Below, one piece after another: positions 42,668-53,596 of a DNA stretch of 64,000 nucleotides. A model generated the notes under the pieces. It was not told the origin of the DNA. It worked only from the letters and a program-made list of their open reading frames with translations, and did no database searches. The position numbers were made by a program, and so were the translations under genes. Location of the stretch: NCBI GenBank assembly GCA_027579435.1, contig JANBPK010001210.1:1-64000 (forward strand), in the 5' to 3' direction. Position 1 is the first letter of the stretch; each line of letters begins with the position of its first letter. This DNA comes from Candolleomyces eurysporus (taxonomy: Eukaryota; Basidiomycota; Agaricomycetes; Agaricales; Psathyrellaceae).

Positions 42668-44525
42668 TGCGGGGAGTGTGATTGTGCCACGATTTGTCCC
42701 TCCATCTTTAAGTAGGATGTCTAGGCCACGGCAGTGCTTCCACCCCTACAGTGCAATGTCCAAATCTTCAGCTGCGCACATCACCTGGACACATCAAACA
42801 ATGTTGAAACATCCCGTTCGCGCGGCCAACAGATTTCTTTCGAGAAGCACAGCCTTTGCGGTTAAACCAGTAGGACATACGGATGTCAATGACCCTCTCA
42901 GACGTAGGTAAGCTATTTCCTTCCGACGCGGCGTCACCGCCTACCTGGCCACAACATCCTTTATATCTGCGCTGATACAGCCAAAAGCTGGGATTGACCA
43001 TGCAGCCCGAGTGCTTAGGTGCATTGGCGATTGTTGTCTGCCCGTGATCGTTCCTGGAGGATGATCATCACAATGGCTTGATCATCTCAGAACGAGCGAT
43101 CCTCGGATCGCTTTCCGTGACTGGAGGTCACGAAACATTCTATCCATCGTCGCTTGTGAACTTTACAAGGACCTTGATCCAGCCCTGGATGTTTAATTCA
43201 ATCATTCATTGCACAGAGCCATCGCTGCAAGCAAGCGCAACCATAAGGGTTTTGTACCAGACGCAAGCGACAACAATGTCTACCGAGATATGCCGCGCAG
43301 CGCCATTGGCAGCTTCCATGACCAATTCATCAAAATGCNAAATGATGAAAACGGATCCTGCGTTTACAGCTGTCAAGGAAACGATACATAGACCAGATCC
43401 CATTTTTCTCTGCTTTTGATATTTGGTGGCGTATCCAACCAAACACTCAAACGACGTCAAAATACTTGGGATAGCCTATTGTTTGTGATGCGCCAAAGCA
43501 AACNAAAAAAATAAAAATGAATTGAAGTGGAATCTGGTTTACCGTTTCTTCAGCAATTGGATATCGAGGGTTCCTCTTTCCGCCATTGGGTATCCGGGCG
43601 CATGTAGTCCCGGAGAACGCCGCGCTCTGGTCATCCGCGCATTATATTACTCTGGTAAGGTGAGAGTTTCCCGAAAAGCACCCTATTTCAAGTGTTCAGT
43701 CTCCTTATCCGTTCTCGGTGTAGCAGAAGAGAAGCGATAGCTCGAGTAACCTCCAGGGCTCAAAGTTGCCTAAGTCTCTGAGCTTGGGAGAATAAAAATC
43801 GCATTCATTATTCTGACCCATGAAGAACGGCCGCTGGCGTGCGGGCGTTGTCGAGATCGAGGTCAGAGGAATGCAACCTATTCGTAGAGACATGCGGGAG
43901 AGATGGAGGGGTAACCAGGGGGAAGCGGTAAAAGACTCGTTGGACGAGGAGGGTCGCTAGGCGGTGGCAAAGGAGAAGGAGAAGCGGTCCGACCTTAGCT
44001 CCCTTGAAATGGCGTGTGTTGGCAAGAAGCAATATCCGAACCTGAGGCATCACGCGAAGTCAGACGAGGGCTGNTTTTTTCGTATTGATCTGTTAAAAGT
44101 TCCACGTAATTGGGAGTCCTTGTAGATAATTGTCGGAGCATTGTCAGACCATATAGTCAATGATAACCAATGACCGGACTGACGTCCTGCCTCTACAATG
44201 CCTTAGATGTGCTGACAAGATCAATTGTCAGGCTGATATTCGTACATATAAGCCGTGGTCAGAAGTGCTGCAGCGGCGGCTCAAAATTTGCGTAATAAAA
44301 AAAACTATCAAGGGTTTCAGTCAACAATCACCTTTCTTTGTTCGGACACAACCGGACCTCAGCATGGAACGGGAAACGTGAGCCCATGTCACCTGGTATA
44401 CGGCATTGCCCCACAAACCTCAATCAGGTACTGTTTGTCAGCCTTTGGATCCGGAGGCATCGCCGTGATCTGCCCTCGTCTGCCCCCGTCACCGATGCAG
44501 GAACTCAATCTTATCTCCAACCAAC
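42668..44525. other. Intergenic region of 1.9 kb, no supported gene
   Basis: No conserved coding segment recognised on either strand. Three Ns (43339, 43504, 44074) adjoin A or T runs. ORFs here are short, overlapping and without domains. Confidence 0.5.
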
Positions 44526-46091
44526 ATGGCAACGAGAGAGAACCAAGCCCTGTCAGACCTTTTTGACTCCAACTTACCTCCTTCACCCCAGCAGTACTCC
44601 ATCGCCCAAACGGCTATCACTTCATTCAATCAGGAGCTGGCAGTGATTAGCGAACGGATGTCAGATCTGGAGCGCCGGCTCACGTCTCTGCGAGCAGAGA
44701 AAGTAGCCATTGAAGCAAAAAGGCAGCAGTATCTGGACGTCGTGTCAGCCCGACGACGAATACCGACTGAAATCCTCGCTGCGTTCATCGAAACTGCCTG
44801 CTTCGATTCGCCGAAGCCGCACGTTGGTGCCCCACCTTTCCTGCCCTTCATGTTGGTATCGAGAGTGTGGTTTCAAGCTGCATGCGGTATTTTTGACCTT
44901 TGGTCGGAGCTAGATATCAACTTGAAGTCTGATTATAGGGAGCAAGACGTCCAACATATCGTCGAGAGGGCGTCCAGATGGTACTCTCGCGCAGGGTCAC
45001 ACCCCCTCAAGCTGTCGCTATCCCTCTCCTCACCCAATCCCAATAATCACATTTTCTTTCGCTACCTCCACTCCATCGTCAGCAATCTCGGGTACCTGGT
45101 TGTGAAGATCGAGATGGAAACGCCGTCAGACCTCGAAATTCTCAAACATATATTCCACAACCCTCAATCCTCACAGGCCGTTCTCTGGCCTCAAATGCGA
45201 ACGCTCCACCTCCATCTACAATGCAAGCAGGAGCTTGGTCAAGACCTCCAATTGCGAGACGCCTTTTCTAACGCTTCCGAACAATTTCCCGCACTTCGCG
45301 ATTTTGCCATCCGTTCGAATGGGACGACTGCAAAGTTCAGCATACCATGGGATGCCCTCACAAAGCTCCGCTTAGGACCTTTCGTCAACCTCACGGGAAT
45401 GACTTATTGCTCCGTATTACAGGAGTGTCGGCACCTACGCTCCTTGCATATCGATATTGAATTCTGGTTTGGGGTCACCTCCGTTGGGAGGCTGGAAGAC
45501 CTGACCAAAGGCCTCGTCACACTTCCCCATCTCACACAATTATCCATTGTATACGGTTGCGGTCACGATGCCGTTTGTACAAACCTAGTCAATAAGCTTG
45601 TCCTCCCCTCCCTCGTATCATTGCACTTGGAGACCAACCTTCTTGAAGACCGCGTCAACTCCATCCTGTCGGCATTTGGCCGGCTCGTTCGCAGGTCCCA
45701 CAACTCAAACACGCTCAAGTCCATTTCGCTTAGTTTGGGGATGGCCCTATCGTGCTGCATGTCAGGATTATCCGACCTGTGCAGCGAAGTTCCAGCGTTG
45801 GAGGTCTTGAAGTTATCCGGCCAAAGTATTGGTGGGGGCTTGATGGATGCGATTCCGCCGCGTCTGAAAAAGCTCACTGTAGAACTGACGTGCCAAGAAT
45901 TGGACCGTGTGCGCATTGCATTCGGACTATACTTGAAACGGAGGTACTCTTCGCTGGACGCTTCCGCAGAAGGCGCCCCTATAAGAGTGCGTCTCCGTGT
46001 TCTTGAAGGAGAAAGGAGTAGGTCGGCGAGTCGGCAGATTGAGGAGCTCAAGTCGAGAATTGGATCTGGTTTGGATCTGGTTATGAAATAA
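44526..46091 (+). CDS. F-box-like/LRR protein (paralogue 3)
   Basis: Single exon, 521 aa starting MATRENQ. Same design as paralogues 1 and 2: DLFDSNLPPSPQQYSIAQ block, coiled coil (MSDLERRLTSLRAEKVAIEAKRQQY), F-box-like segment RRRIPTEILAAFIETA...LPFMLVSRVWFQAACG, then leucine-rich repeats with the conserved PWDALTKLRLGPF and FAIRSNGTTAKFSIPWDAL stretch. It is the most divergent of the three and lies on the opposite strand, so it is probably the oldest split. Likely substrate adaptor of an SCF ubiquitin ligase; substrate unknown. C-terminal tail is Arg/Ser-rich. Confidence 0.88.
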   Translation: MATRENQALSDLFDSNLPPSPQQYSIAQTAITSFNQELAVISERMSDLERRLTSLRAEKVAIEAKRQQYLDVVSARRRIPTEILAAFIETACFDSPKPHVGAPPFLPFMLVSRVWFQAACGIFDLWSELDINLKSDYREQDVQHIVERASRWYSRAGSHPLKLSLSLSSPNPNNHIFFRYLHSIVSNLGYLVVKIEMETPSDLEILKHIFHNPQSSQAVLWPQMRTLHLHLQCKQELGQDLQLRDAFSNASEQFPALRDFAIRSNGTTAKFSIPWDALTKLRLGPFVNLTGMTYCSVLQECRHLRSLHIDIEFWFGVTSVGRLEDLTKGLVTLPHLTQLSIVYGCGHDAVCTNLVNKLVLPSLVSLHLETNLLEDRVNSILSAFGRLVRRSHNSNTLKSISLSLGMALSCCMSGLSDLCSEVPALEVLKLSGQSIGGGLMDAIPPRLKKLTVELTCQELDRVRIAFGLYLKRRYSSLDASAEGAPIRVRLRVLEGERSRSASRQIEELKSRIGSGLDLVMK

Positions 46092-46875
46092 TTACCCCTC
46101 ATATACGCTTGTTTCGAGTCCAAACGTGATTGCATTACACCTTTTCCAGCGTTCCATATGGCTTACCTACAGCGCCCAGTTCAATCAGCTGGTTCTCACT
46201 GGAAAGAAGAGCGCATCCCCAGAAAGCAGAATGCGAGTGTGATACGTGAGCGCTTTGTAACTAAGCATTGACTATTACAGGATTGTGACTATAGGCCCGC
46301 CTGGAACCTTCGTCAATACCTGAGACTAACGAAAATGAAGCTAGGATAGACGAGATGCTAAGTAAGGAGCGACGTGTCCGATGAATGCCTATCGCGGCCT
46401 TTTCAACCTCGTTCAATCATGTTTCTGCACTATTCTACAGTCAGACTCCTCCTTAGGCTTCACCGCTTGATTTACCCCCGGTCACAGAGGATTTTAGTCA
46501 ACAAGAGTATTTCGTCATTCTCGGAGACAGCTGGAGACCCCTTGTCAAGCTCTCGGGCACCAAGGGATCAACGCTATATATAGCACACTAATATCGGGTA
46601 TTATGGGTTGACCATGTACACGGGGTGACGTACATCGTTTCAACATTGCGTGTATCCATGTCAATTTTAGAATAAGAAGCCGCATATGTTATTATAACCC
46701 GGGTTTAGAGGGTATTTGTAGCTAAAAATAGCGGAGAATACGGTGGGAGCTTTGAAAGTGGCGATAGTATTTAAACAACCCATGTTGCTCAGTCTAGTCT
46801 TTCGCACGTTCGCAGCTGGTCTGCCAACGCTCGTCCACGATACTCGGAGTAGTCACCGCCTGACCAACTGGAAGG
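46092..46875. other. Intergenic region with TATA-like element
   Basis: No gene recognised. TATTTAAA at 46768-46775 lies about 100 nt before the start of the small secreted protein gene. Confidence 0.45.
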
Positions 46876-47219
46876 ATGCTCCGATTCACGATGAATAGCC
46901 TCACGACGCTCAAGCAACTCTTGATGATCTTCCTCATCCTACTCTCTGTGGCATCCACAGTTACCTCACTCCCAGTACTCCTTGACTCGAATGCGTTGAA
47001 ACGGAGGGAACCCGGAGCGAATGGGCTCGACGCGGGGATGGAGATTTCGCATGCATTTTCTCGTAGGGTGCGGAGTCCATTAGGATATCGCTCCTTCTGT
47101 CTTGAGGTCTCAATACCGTCTTTATGGAACAGGCTAATACTACCCCAACGGGCACGACATGGAATTACAAGAAGTTGAAGACTTGGAAAAAGGGGTTTAC
47201 GATTCCAGGAAAGGGCTGA
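46876..47219 (+). CDS. Very small secreted protein, unknown function
   Basis: Two exons, 46876-47067 and 47133-47219, with a 65-nt intron (GTGCGG...GAACAG) between complete codons; 92 aa. A strongly hydrophobic signal peptide (about residues 6-32) is followed by a dibasic site in NALKRREPG, which could be a Kex2 cleavage point. The C-terminal part is short, basic and aromatic (TWNYKKLKTWKKGF). A second Met at residue 6 is an alternative start. No cysteines in the mature part and no CaaX box, so it is neither a hydrophobin nor a mating pheromone precursor. Model based on frame and splice signals only. Confidence 0.55.
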
Positions 47220-47420
47220 TTGATACTCTTGTAATCGGCGATGTCATTAGGACTAGGGATCCATAATGTATGCGTACTCCGAGCAGTTCTCGCCGCGTTT
47301 GAGCAAGTTGAGTATCGTGCCGACTCCAATGCCGATCATTGCCGATGCCCGAAAATCACACGGCCATGTCTCGTAACGACGCGGTCGCGTCTCTTTTCAA
47401 CTTTGGCGTTCATCCATCCC

Positions 47421-50400
47421 ATGGCACCTGAAACTCCCCGAAAAACATGCACTCCTAATCCTTTTACAGCGTGGGTTATATTTCCTTCACAGTATCCTGT
47501 TCTCACCTATCACTTTCTCATCCAGGATTGGAAAAGTCACGGACCCGATGGCAGGTTCAAAGAAATCACCGCGTACACCGAAGGTATGTACTCCCTATCC
47601 TGATAAATTCGCTTAATTATCGGACTTAGATACCTCCCAGATCCTCAATGCCATTGGATCGACCTCGAACTTGGGTGGGGCTGGGAGTGATCGCAGTCTC
47701 AGGTGAGGACCTCGCTTGGTCCTGGGACTTTTGCGTCGACGTCCAAAGGATTGGCCTCAGTCACGTTAGGAAGTGGAAGATCAGACGAGATCGGAGAAAA
47801 GAAGACGAAGAAATTGGCGCGAGCTAGAACGGCAGCACCAACTCGAGTTGACTTTCTTGCCAGTCCGTCTCTCAGTCCATCACCGACACCGCTGGGGCAT
47901 CACCGAAAGCCCAGGCCGGAATCTGACACTGCTCGAGCCGGAAAGGCCACTGAAGAACTCACTGTGCCCCATGGAAGACGATATTCACACAGGATCGATT
48001 CTCCACAAAAGAAGGAGAAGGTTACACCCAACCTCCCGGATCTTTCTGAAGACGACGAGGGAAGTCCACCTTTTAGACTCCCAAGTCGTCACAAAGGCCA
48101 TCACTATGTTCCACATGCGAGCTCCTCCTCTCGACCTTCCGCGAGCAGTGCTTCGGCTGTTGCCCCTTCGGGACCTTCCCCTCGTCGCGATTTGTCAATC
48201 CGAAGCAGACGTCTTGACAAGATGGGTCCCGCGCACCTTTTTGTTAGAGGGCTGGCCAGGGATTCCACTGAACCAGCCAAGACTGCTGTCGAACCACGAC
48301 GTCCCTACACCTACTCATGGTCAAGGTCCCTGCAAGCTATAGAACGACAGGAGCAACAGTGGCAACAGATATGCCCAGCAATGACAACAACGGCCCAAAC
48401 CGACGGGGGTCGTGGAGATGTGGGCAGTCATGTTGGCTCGGACTCGACGCAGCAACGCCAGGAGGTACAGCGCTCGATTGATTCGCGTGCCCTTCCTCCA
48501 CCTTCACGGACGAGTATCAGCACGGCTACTTCCGTCCCTGTCAGTAATCTCGTTCCCGTTGCTCAACCGGGGACTGGCCCCGGACCTTTCCCAGTGACCG
48601 AAGACGTACCGGTCTCCGCCGTGCATACTAGCGATCGCGATTTGTCCTCTGACGACGACTCCATCCCTCCGATTTCCCCAGACCCGGAACCTCGACCCCG
48701 ATCAAACAGTCACCGTGAATCCCAAGTTTCGTCGTCACCTAGATCTCTGACTCCAGCTCAAGCTCCCAAAAATCCTTCCGATGGCGATCATCCTCAGCCA
48801 TCCCCAAAGAAAACCCGACGAGAACCAGCAGACTTCCCGCTCCCCGCTCCCCTCCCGCCGATCGAAGTTGATTATAGCAAGTACGATATACCCGACTTGA
48901 GCGATACTGATGATGAGAACGATCCGGACGTGATTTTTCCAGAGCTGACGCAGCTGTTGAATGCAGCGAAGGGGGTGAACGGGAAGGAGAAGGAGAAGAA
49001 GGATATGAAAAGGAAGGGTAGAGCGAAAGAGGAAGCGGAGGAGGAGCATGACCAGGAGGAACAGGATGAGAAGATGGACATTGATCAGGCTAGTGAGGTT
49101 GAAGAGGAAGAGGAAGAGGTGGATCAGCTATTTGCAGAGGAAAGGGACGACCCTGGCTTAGAAGACGGAAGTGGTTCTGGTGATGCGCAGAGAAATGAAG
49201 ACGATAAGATGGACTACGAACCCGACCCGGACGACATGTACATCCAAGACACCCTCATATCGCCTTCCAAATCCCGTTCTCCCGACCTTCCTCCTCAACT
49301 CGATGACATTGGAAAGAAAGGGAAGAAACGCGAACGTGAGCACGAATCCGTAGAAGCCTCTGCTGTTCCATCCGCTTCTAAACGCGCAAGAATCGCGTCG
49401 AGTTCTACCTCCACGTCGATATCGACGGCTGCTGTGACTTCTTCGACCCAGCAACCCAAGCCTCGACTGAGATCAAAACCGAGGTCGACTGGGTCGATGG
49501 CTCCTCCACCGTCTACTGCACCACCTGCATTCGCTGAGTCCTCAATTTCCAGCGCGAGCTCGACCTCCCACACAAATTCGAATCTCAACAAACGGTCGTC
49601 ATCCTCCATCGCCGTCAATTATACTAAACACCCCGAATTCTGGCAGCTAGATGGGAGTGTACAGGTGCAGATTGGCAATGTGAGGTTCAAGCTAACGAGG
49701 AGTCGGATGGTTAGGATGAGTGGACTGTTCAGGGACGTTATCGATTCCGTGTCGAGTAAAACAAGAGGGAAAGGGAGAATGGGCGGAGTGCGCGTTTCGT
49801 GGGAGGGCACGATGCCAGTTGTGACGTTGGATGAAGCAAAAATTGTGAATGCGAGTGATTTTGAGGTTTGGGTTAGGGCTGTGGAGGATACATTGTACGT
49901 GGCTTTCTTATTCCTTCGTTGCCCTCTGAACGATTCTTTCTCTCCGTCCCTTTTCGTCTTATTCACTTTCCATGACTTCATATTATGTCTATGTTCCTGT
50001 ATCACCTCATCGCTGATGCCTATTCTTTGCCCACCCACCTCCCAGCTCCTACCTCACTTCCGATCCATCTCTAACATCCATATACGCCCTACAGCGCGCC
50101 TCCACCGCTCTCCGCTCCCCATCTCCACTCGCACACACAACCAAAGTCATTTTGGACGTGTGGTCAGCCGATTTGGGGAAACTGACGACGGCGAGGTTGA
50201 GCGGTGCTGCGGAAGTTTTGGCGTTGAGTCGCAAGAGTGGTGGTATCGGCGGGACGATGGATAGTGTCGTCAAGAGGGCAATGTACGAGCTGCTTCGACA
50301 CGAGACGTTTCAGCAGGACGACGACGATTCGGACGAAGATGACTGCGAAATCTTTTCGGTACACGGTTCATCCTCAGACGAGGACGAGGTTGACTCGAAG

Positions 50401-50919
50401 AACCGATCGTCGAAAAATGGGAAAGTGTGGGATAATCGGAAGAAGTGGAAGCTCCAAACGAAGGATGTGATGCTCCTTACGAGTGCGAGAGCCAAGTTGC
50501 AGAGAAGGTGGATGAAGGATACGGCCGTGTACCCTGGAGAACTTTTACCTTGCCGAGGGCCGTCTTCGCCTTCGACATCCTCCTCCGCGGCCTCGACTTC
50601 ATCCGGGCATTTGTCTTCACCGGCATCGAGCGCTTGTCCTGGTACAAATCCTCCTCTTGCACAAGAGGTTTTCCGAAAGCTTCTCCTGAACGCCCCCTCT
50701 TCTGCGGCAGAAAGTAACCTTAACGATGAAGATACGATCGACCATGTCGAAGCCTACATGGACGACGTCGTATGCGGGTACACAGCCCTCCTCTCCCTAC
50801 CCTGGCGCGAACGTGCTGGATTCTGTGATGATTGCGTGGAGAGGCAAAGGAGGATGTGGAGTGGGACAAGGGAAAGGGTGTGGAGGGATTGTGAGGTTTT
50901 GTTTGGGTTGAGGAAGTGA
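47421..50919 (+). CDS. BTB/POZ-domain nuclear-type protein with long low-complexity regions
   Basis: Inferred exons: 47421-47470, 47526-47583, 47630-47702, 47749-49894, 50046-50919 (about 1066 aa). Introns of 55, 46, 46 and 151 nt keep the frame; an alternative acceptor at 47760 shortens exon 4 by 12 nt. The large exon has no ATG before 48222, so upstream exons are required; MAPETPRKTC is the best start found. The first ~650 residues are Ser/Pro-rich and charged, with an acidic/Lys run and basic KKGKKRERE and SKRARI clusters that could be nuclear localisation signals. A BTB-like segment follows (HPEFWQLDGSVQVQIGNVRFKLTRSRM...DFEVWVRAVEDTL), with a helical region, an acidic DDDDSDEDD run and a conserved C-terminal DCVERQRRMW. 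BTB domains mediate dimerisation and Cul3 contacts; specific role unknown. Confidence 0.7.
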
Positions 50920-51678
50920 GTGATGCTTGGGCAATCAAGTACAAGAATGGATAGCGGATCTCNTTTTTTTCTCGCCGCTGATTTTTGTGATATCTCGCTT
51001 TTGGACTGCTAATGCAGGCATTACTTCGGACTCATTTGTTGCTTGTTGCTTCTAGAGTCTATGGCTTGTACGCAATCTTACGAGTAGTTACCCACAAAGT
51101 ACGGAGCCTGAGGGACGAATAAAGGAGCCCCACGCAGACTGCCGCCGCTATCTTCTGACGGAATCAGGATGCCAGAGGGCTCTCCACATTAGATTGAAAC
51201 TTGACTTCTTCGAAAAATGCTTACCAGTATAGGTGGATGGTCCTGCCCTCTCAAGGCACGGGTTTCGACGATGACTCTACGCTGAATCTCTGCTTGATCT
51301 ATGGCAACTTATTGAGGCTACTTCAAAAGCCTGAATACAACCGCGATTGCTGGGGTCATTAGGTACTACGCTATTACTGAGGGATCGCCTTCAAGTTTGG
51401 CCAGTCAGTCCTCCTCGACTGTGTCTCCCATCCTCCTTGTGGGGCCAAGAACCGAATTGCGAAGGCTGGCACAGAAAGCTAGTCGGTACATATCAGACTC
51501 TCCGAGTCGTCGATTTCCTCTGGGTATCTGATAGTGGAAGCAGTTATATAACACGTCAGATCGAATACCAATACAAAGATAGTCGGAACGAAGCACAACG
51601 GACTACAACTACCAGCATCCCTCGAGCAGGCTTGCCCACATCTTTAACTTGCTCATAGAAACCACACGAGATTGATCC
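50920..51678. other. Convergent intergenic region, no gene seen
   Basis: Nothing recognised. An N at 50963 precedes a T7 run. Confidence 0.5.
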
Positions 51679-52970
51679 CTACTCAACCTTCTCGACGTCC
51701 CTATCACTACCTCGCCTTTCCTGGGTGATGTGGACAATTCTCTCTGCCTCTACTCGGGGGCTACTAACGCTAGCGTTTCCCTGGTCAGGATTAGAATCAC
51801 GGTTTTGACTGAATTCAGGGTCGAAATTCGATTGAAGAAAGCAGGACTCTGCGGTTTGGTGGGCAAATTCTAGGGGTTTGGATACCACACCATCCTTGAC
51901 GGTGGGGAACTTGGTAAAGGAGCGGCCAGTCGTGACGCGGAAGATGATCATATGGGGGGGCAAGCGCCTGTTTGGTTAGGGTTAGCACAGATCCCCACAT
52001 CTTGAAAGCACAGCTGAATACTTTAACTTACACAGAATGAGTAGAACAGGCCAGAGAATAGTGCCCAACAAACTAAATATCCGTCGGTGGTAACAGTGAT
52101 CTGTTGCAGGATTGCTGAAATGATACCNAAAAAGGCTCAGGGGGAGAGCCGACTCGATAAGAATGGCGATTACCCCAGTGTAGGTTCGCACATTTGGCGA
52201 TGGTACGAGCATCGAAAATAAGCGACGTGCCCGGAACAGCCGAAATGTAATGAGGCTTGTGACAAGAATACTGGTTGTAACAGTGAGCAAGGTGGTGGCT
52301 GTAGCTATCTCATGGGAGGTTCGACTGTCTGCGCAACTCCCCACGAAGAAGAGGACTGGCGTGCTTGGTGAGCAGGGTCATACATCATGTGAGAAACAAG
52401 ACATACCTATGGCTGCCAAGGAAGTCATTCCAGGCAGGATTGTCACCCACCAGTTCTCCATGTAGACCATATAGCAACGATAAACCTGTGACAGGCAATC
52501 CATGAGCTATCCAGCTATCAGGAACCTGGCTACGATGCTCACCAATAGCGCATCCGCAACCAGAAGAAGACACCCGATGGCGGCGCTGCTAAGCCGCTGC
52601 TCCCACTTTGATTGAGACTCCCTTGCGATTTCGAGCCAATGACGACCTGAGCTCAACTCGAGGAGCACTTGAAAGTGACTGGCCATATCAAGCGACGCGC
52701 TAAGAATGGAGAGCACTGTTATAATTATGCTTGTCGCTATATATCGTTTCCTGCCCGTCCTGAGATGCTCTGAGGTCTCCAGGAAAACGCAAAGACCATA
52801 GAGCGCCATAAAGAGGTGAATTCCTTGTACCAGGGTTGCGTACATAGTCGTACGACGTATCAGTTCATACCTGCCCATGAGAGTGCGTAAGATCACGTAC
52901 CAATTCCAATCATCGTCAGCGTGTAGTTCGCATATGTGGCTCGAGCATATATAATCGTCACGTGTTCCAT
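51679..52970 (-). CDS. Multi-pass membrane protein of the expanded family (copy H), two homopolymer frameshifts
   Basis: Five minus-strand exons: 52970-52901, 52823-52543, 52485-52407, 52355-52032, 51967-51679. Phases and lengths fit the family except for two +1 shifts. The first is the N at 52128 beside an A5 run in exon 4; removing it restores LPLSLFGIISAIL exactly. The second is a G7 run at 51954-51960 in exon 5, where six Gs would give the PHMIIFRVTTGRSF frame. With both corrected the product is 346 aa. Signatures: YANYTLTMIGIG, LETSEHLRTGRKRYI, VYRCYMVYMENWWVTILPGM. Probably a functional gene with assembly errors; a genuine pseudogene cannot be excluded. Confidence 0.78.
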
Positions 52971-53097
52971 ACGATCCTTGTCCACTTGTGAAGTGGGCCG
53001 TTGCCACAGCACGGCGGTACGAGTCTTTACGTCTTTGTCTTTCTATTCCAAAGGACAACCGCTCCTTCCTATCCTGCAATTCCACTCCACTCCCTTC

Positions 53098-53596
53098 ATG
53101 AACTACATTGCATACCACGGATTGGTTTGCCTATACGACATCACAATGTATCGGTTTGGGATTGCAAACTACCTAGAGAAGATACCAAACCGCGTGAAGG
53201 AGTGCTACACCAAGTACAAGACCTGGGGATTCGAAGTCTGGGCATATTTCGAGGAAGAGCACACCTGCAAAATTGACGGATGTTGCCCACAGACCATCCG
53301 GAGCCTCTTTGACAACGACGTGGTGCACATCAGGTTCCCTGACTTCGTCGAGGTGCCGCGCACTGAGCTCCGCAAGAATGAGGCGAAGCTCGCGATATGG
53401 CGCCTGTCGACTGCGATCGCTTGCAACGCGTTGACGGATGATGAAGCAGATTTTGTGATCTGCGAGTCCTACTCATCCGGTGAGTGTATCATTCATTAAA
53501 CCAATCAAGGCAGCAGACTAATGAAATAAGCAACAGTCCTCAGGCGCTAAACACCTGGGTGGCCGGGTTGAACCTGAATCCAGGCGCATCCCATAG
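53098..53596 (+). CDS. Small conserved-looking protein, unknown function
   Basis: Exon 1 53098-53479 ends at a canonical GTGAGT donor; exon 2 53544-53596 continues in frame (SGAKHLGGRVEPESRR) to a TAG. The product is 144 aa. It starts MNYIAYHGLVCLYD, has CKIDGCCPQT and a charged body (DEADFVICESYSSG); no signal peptide or domain was recognised. The start could instead be at the MYRFGIANYL methionine at 53146. It is divergent to membrane gene H, about 130 bp away, so the two may share a promoter region. Coding status rests on codon-like composition and the in-frame splice. Confidence 0.5.

Noticed and set aside
47773..48342. 189-codon ORF in the large BTB exon
   Set aside because: Alternative frame of the BTB gene; Arg-rich composition expected from the Ser/Pro frame.
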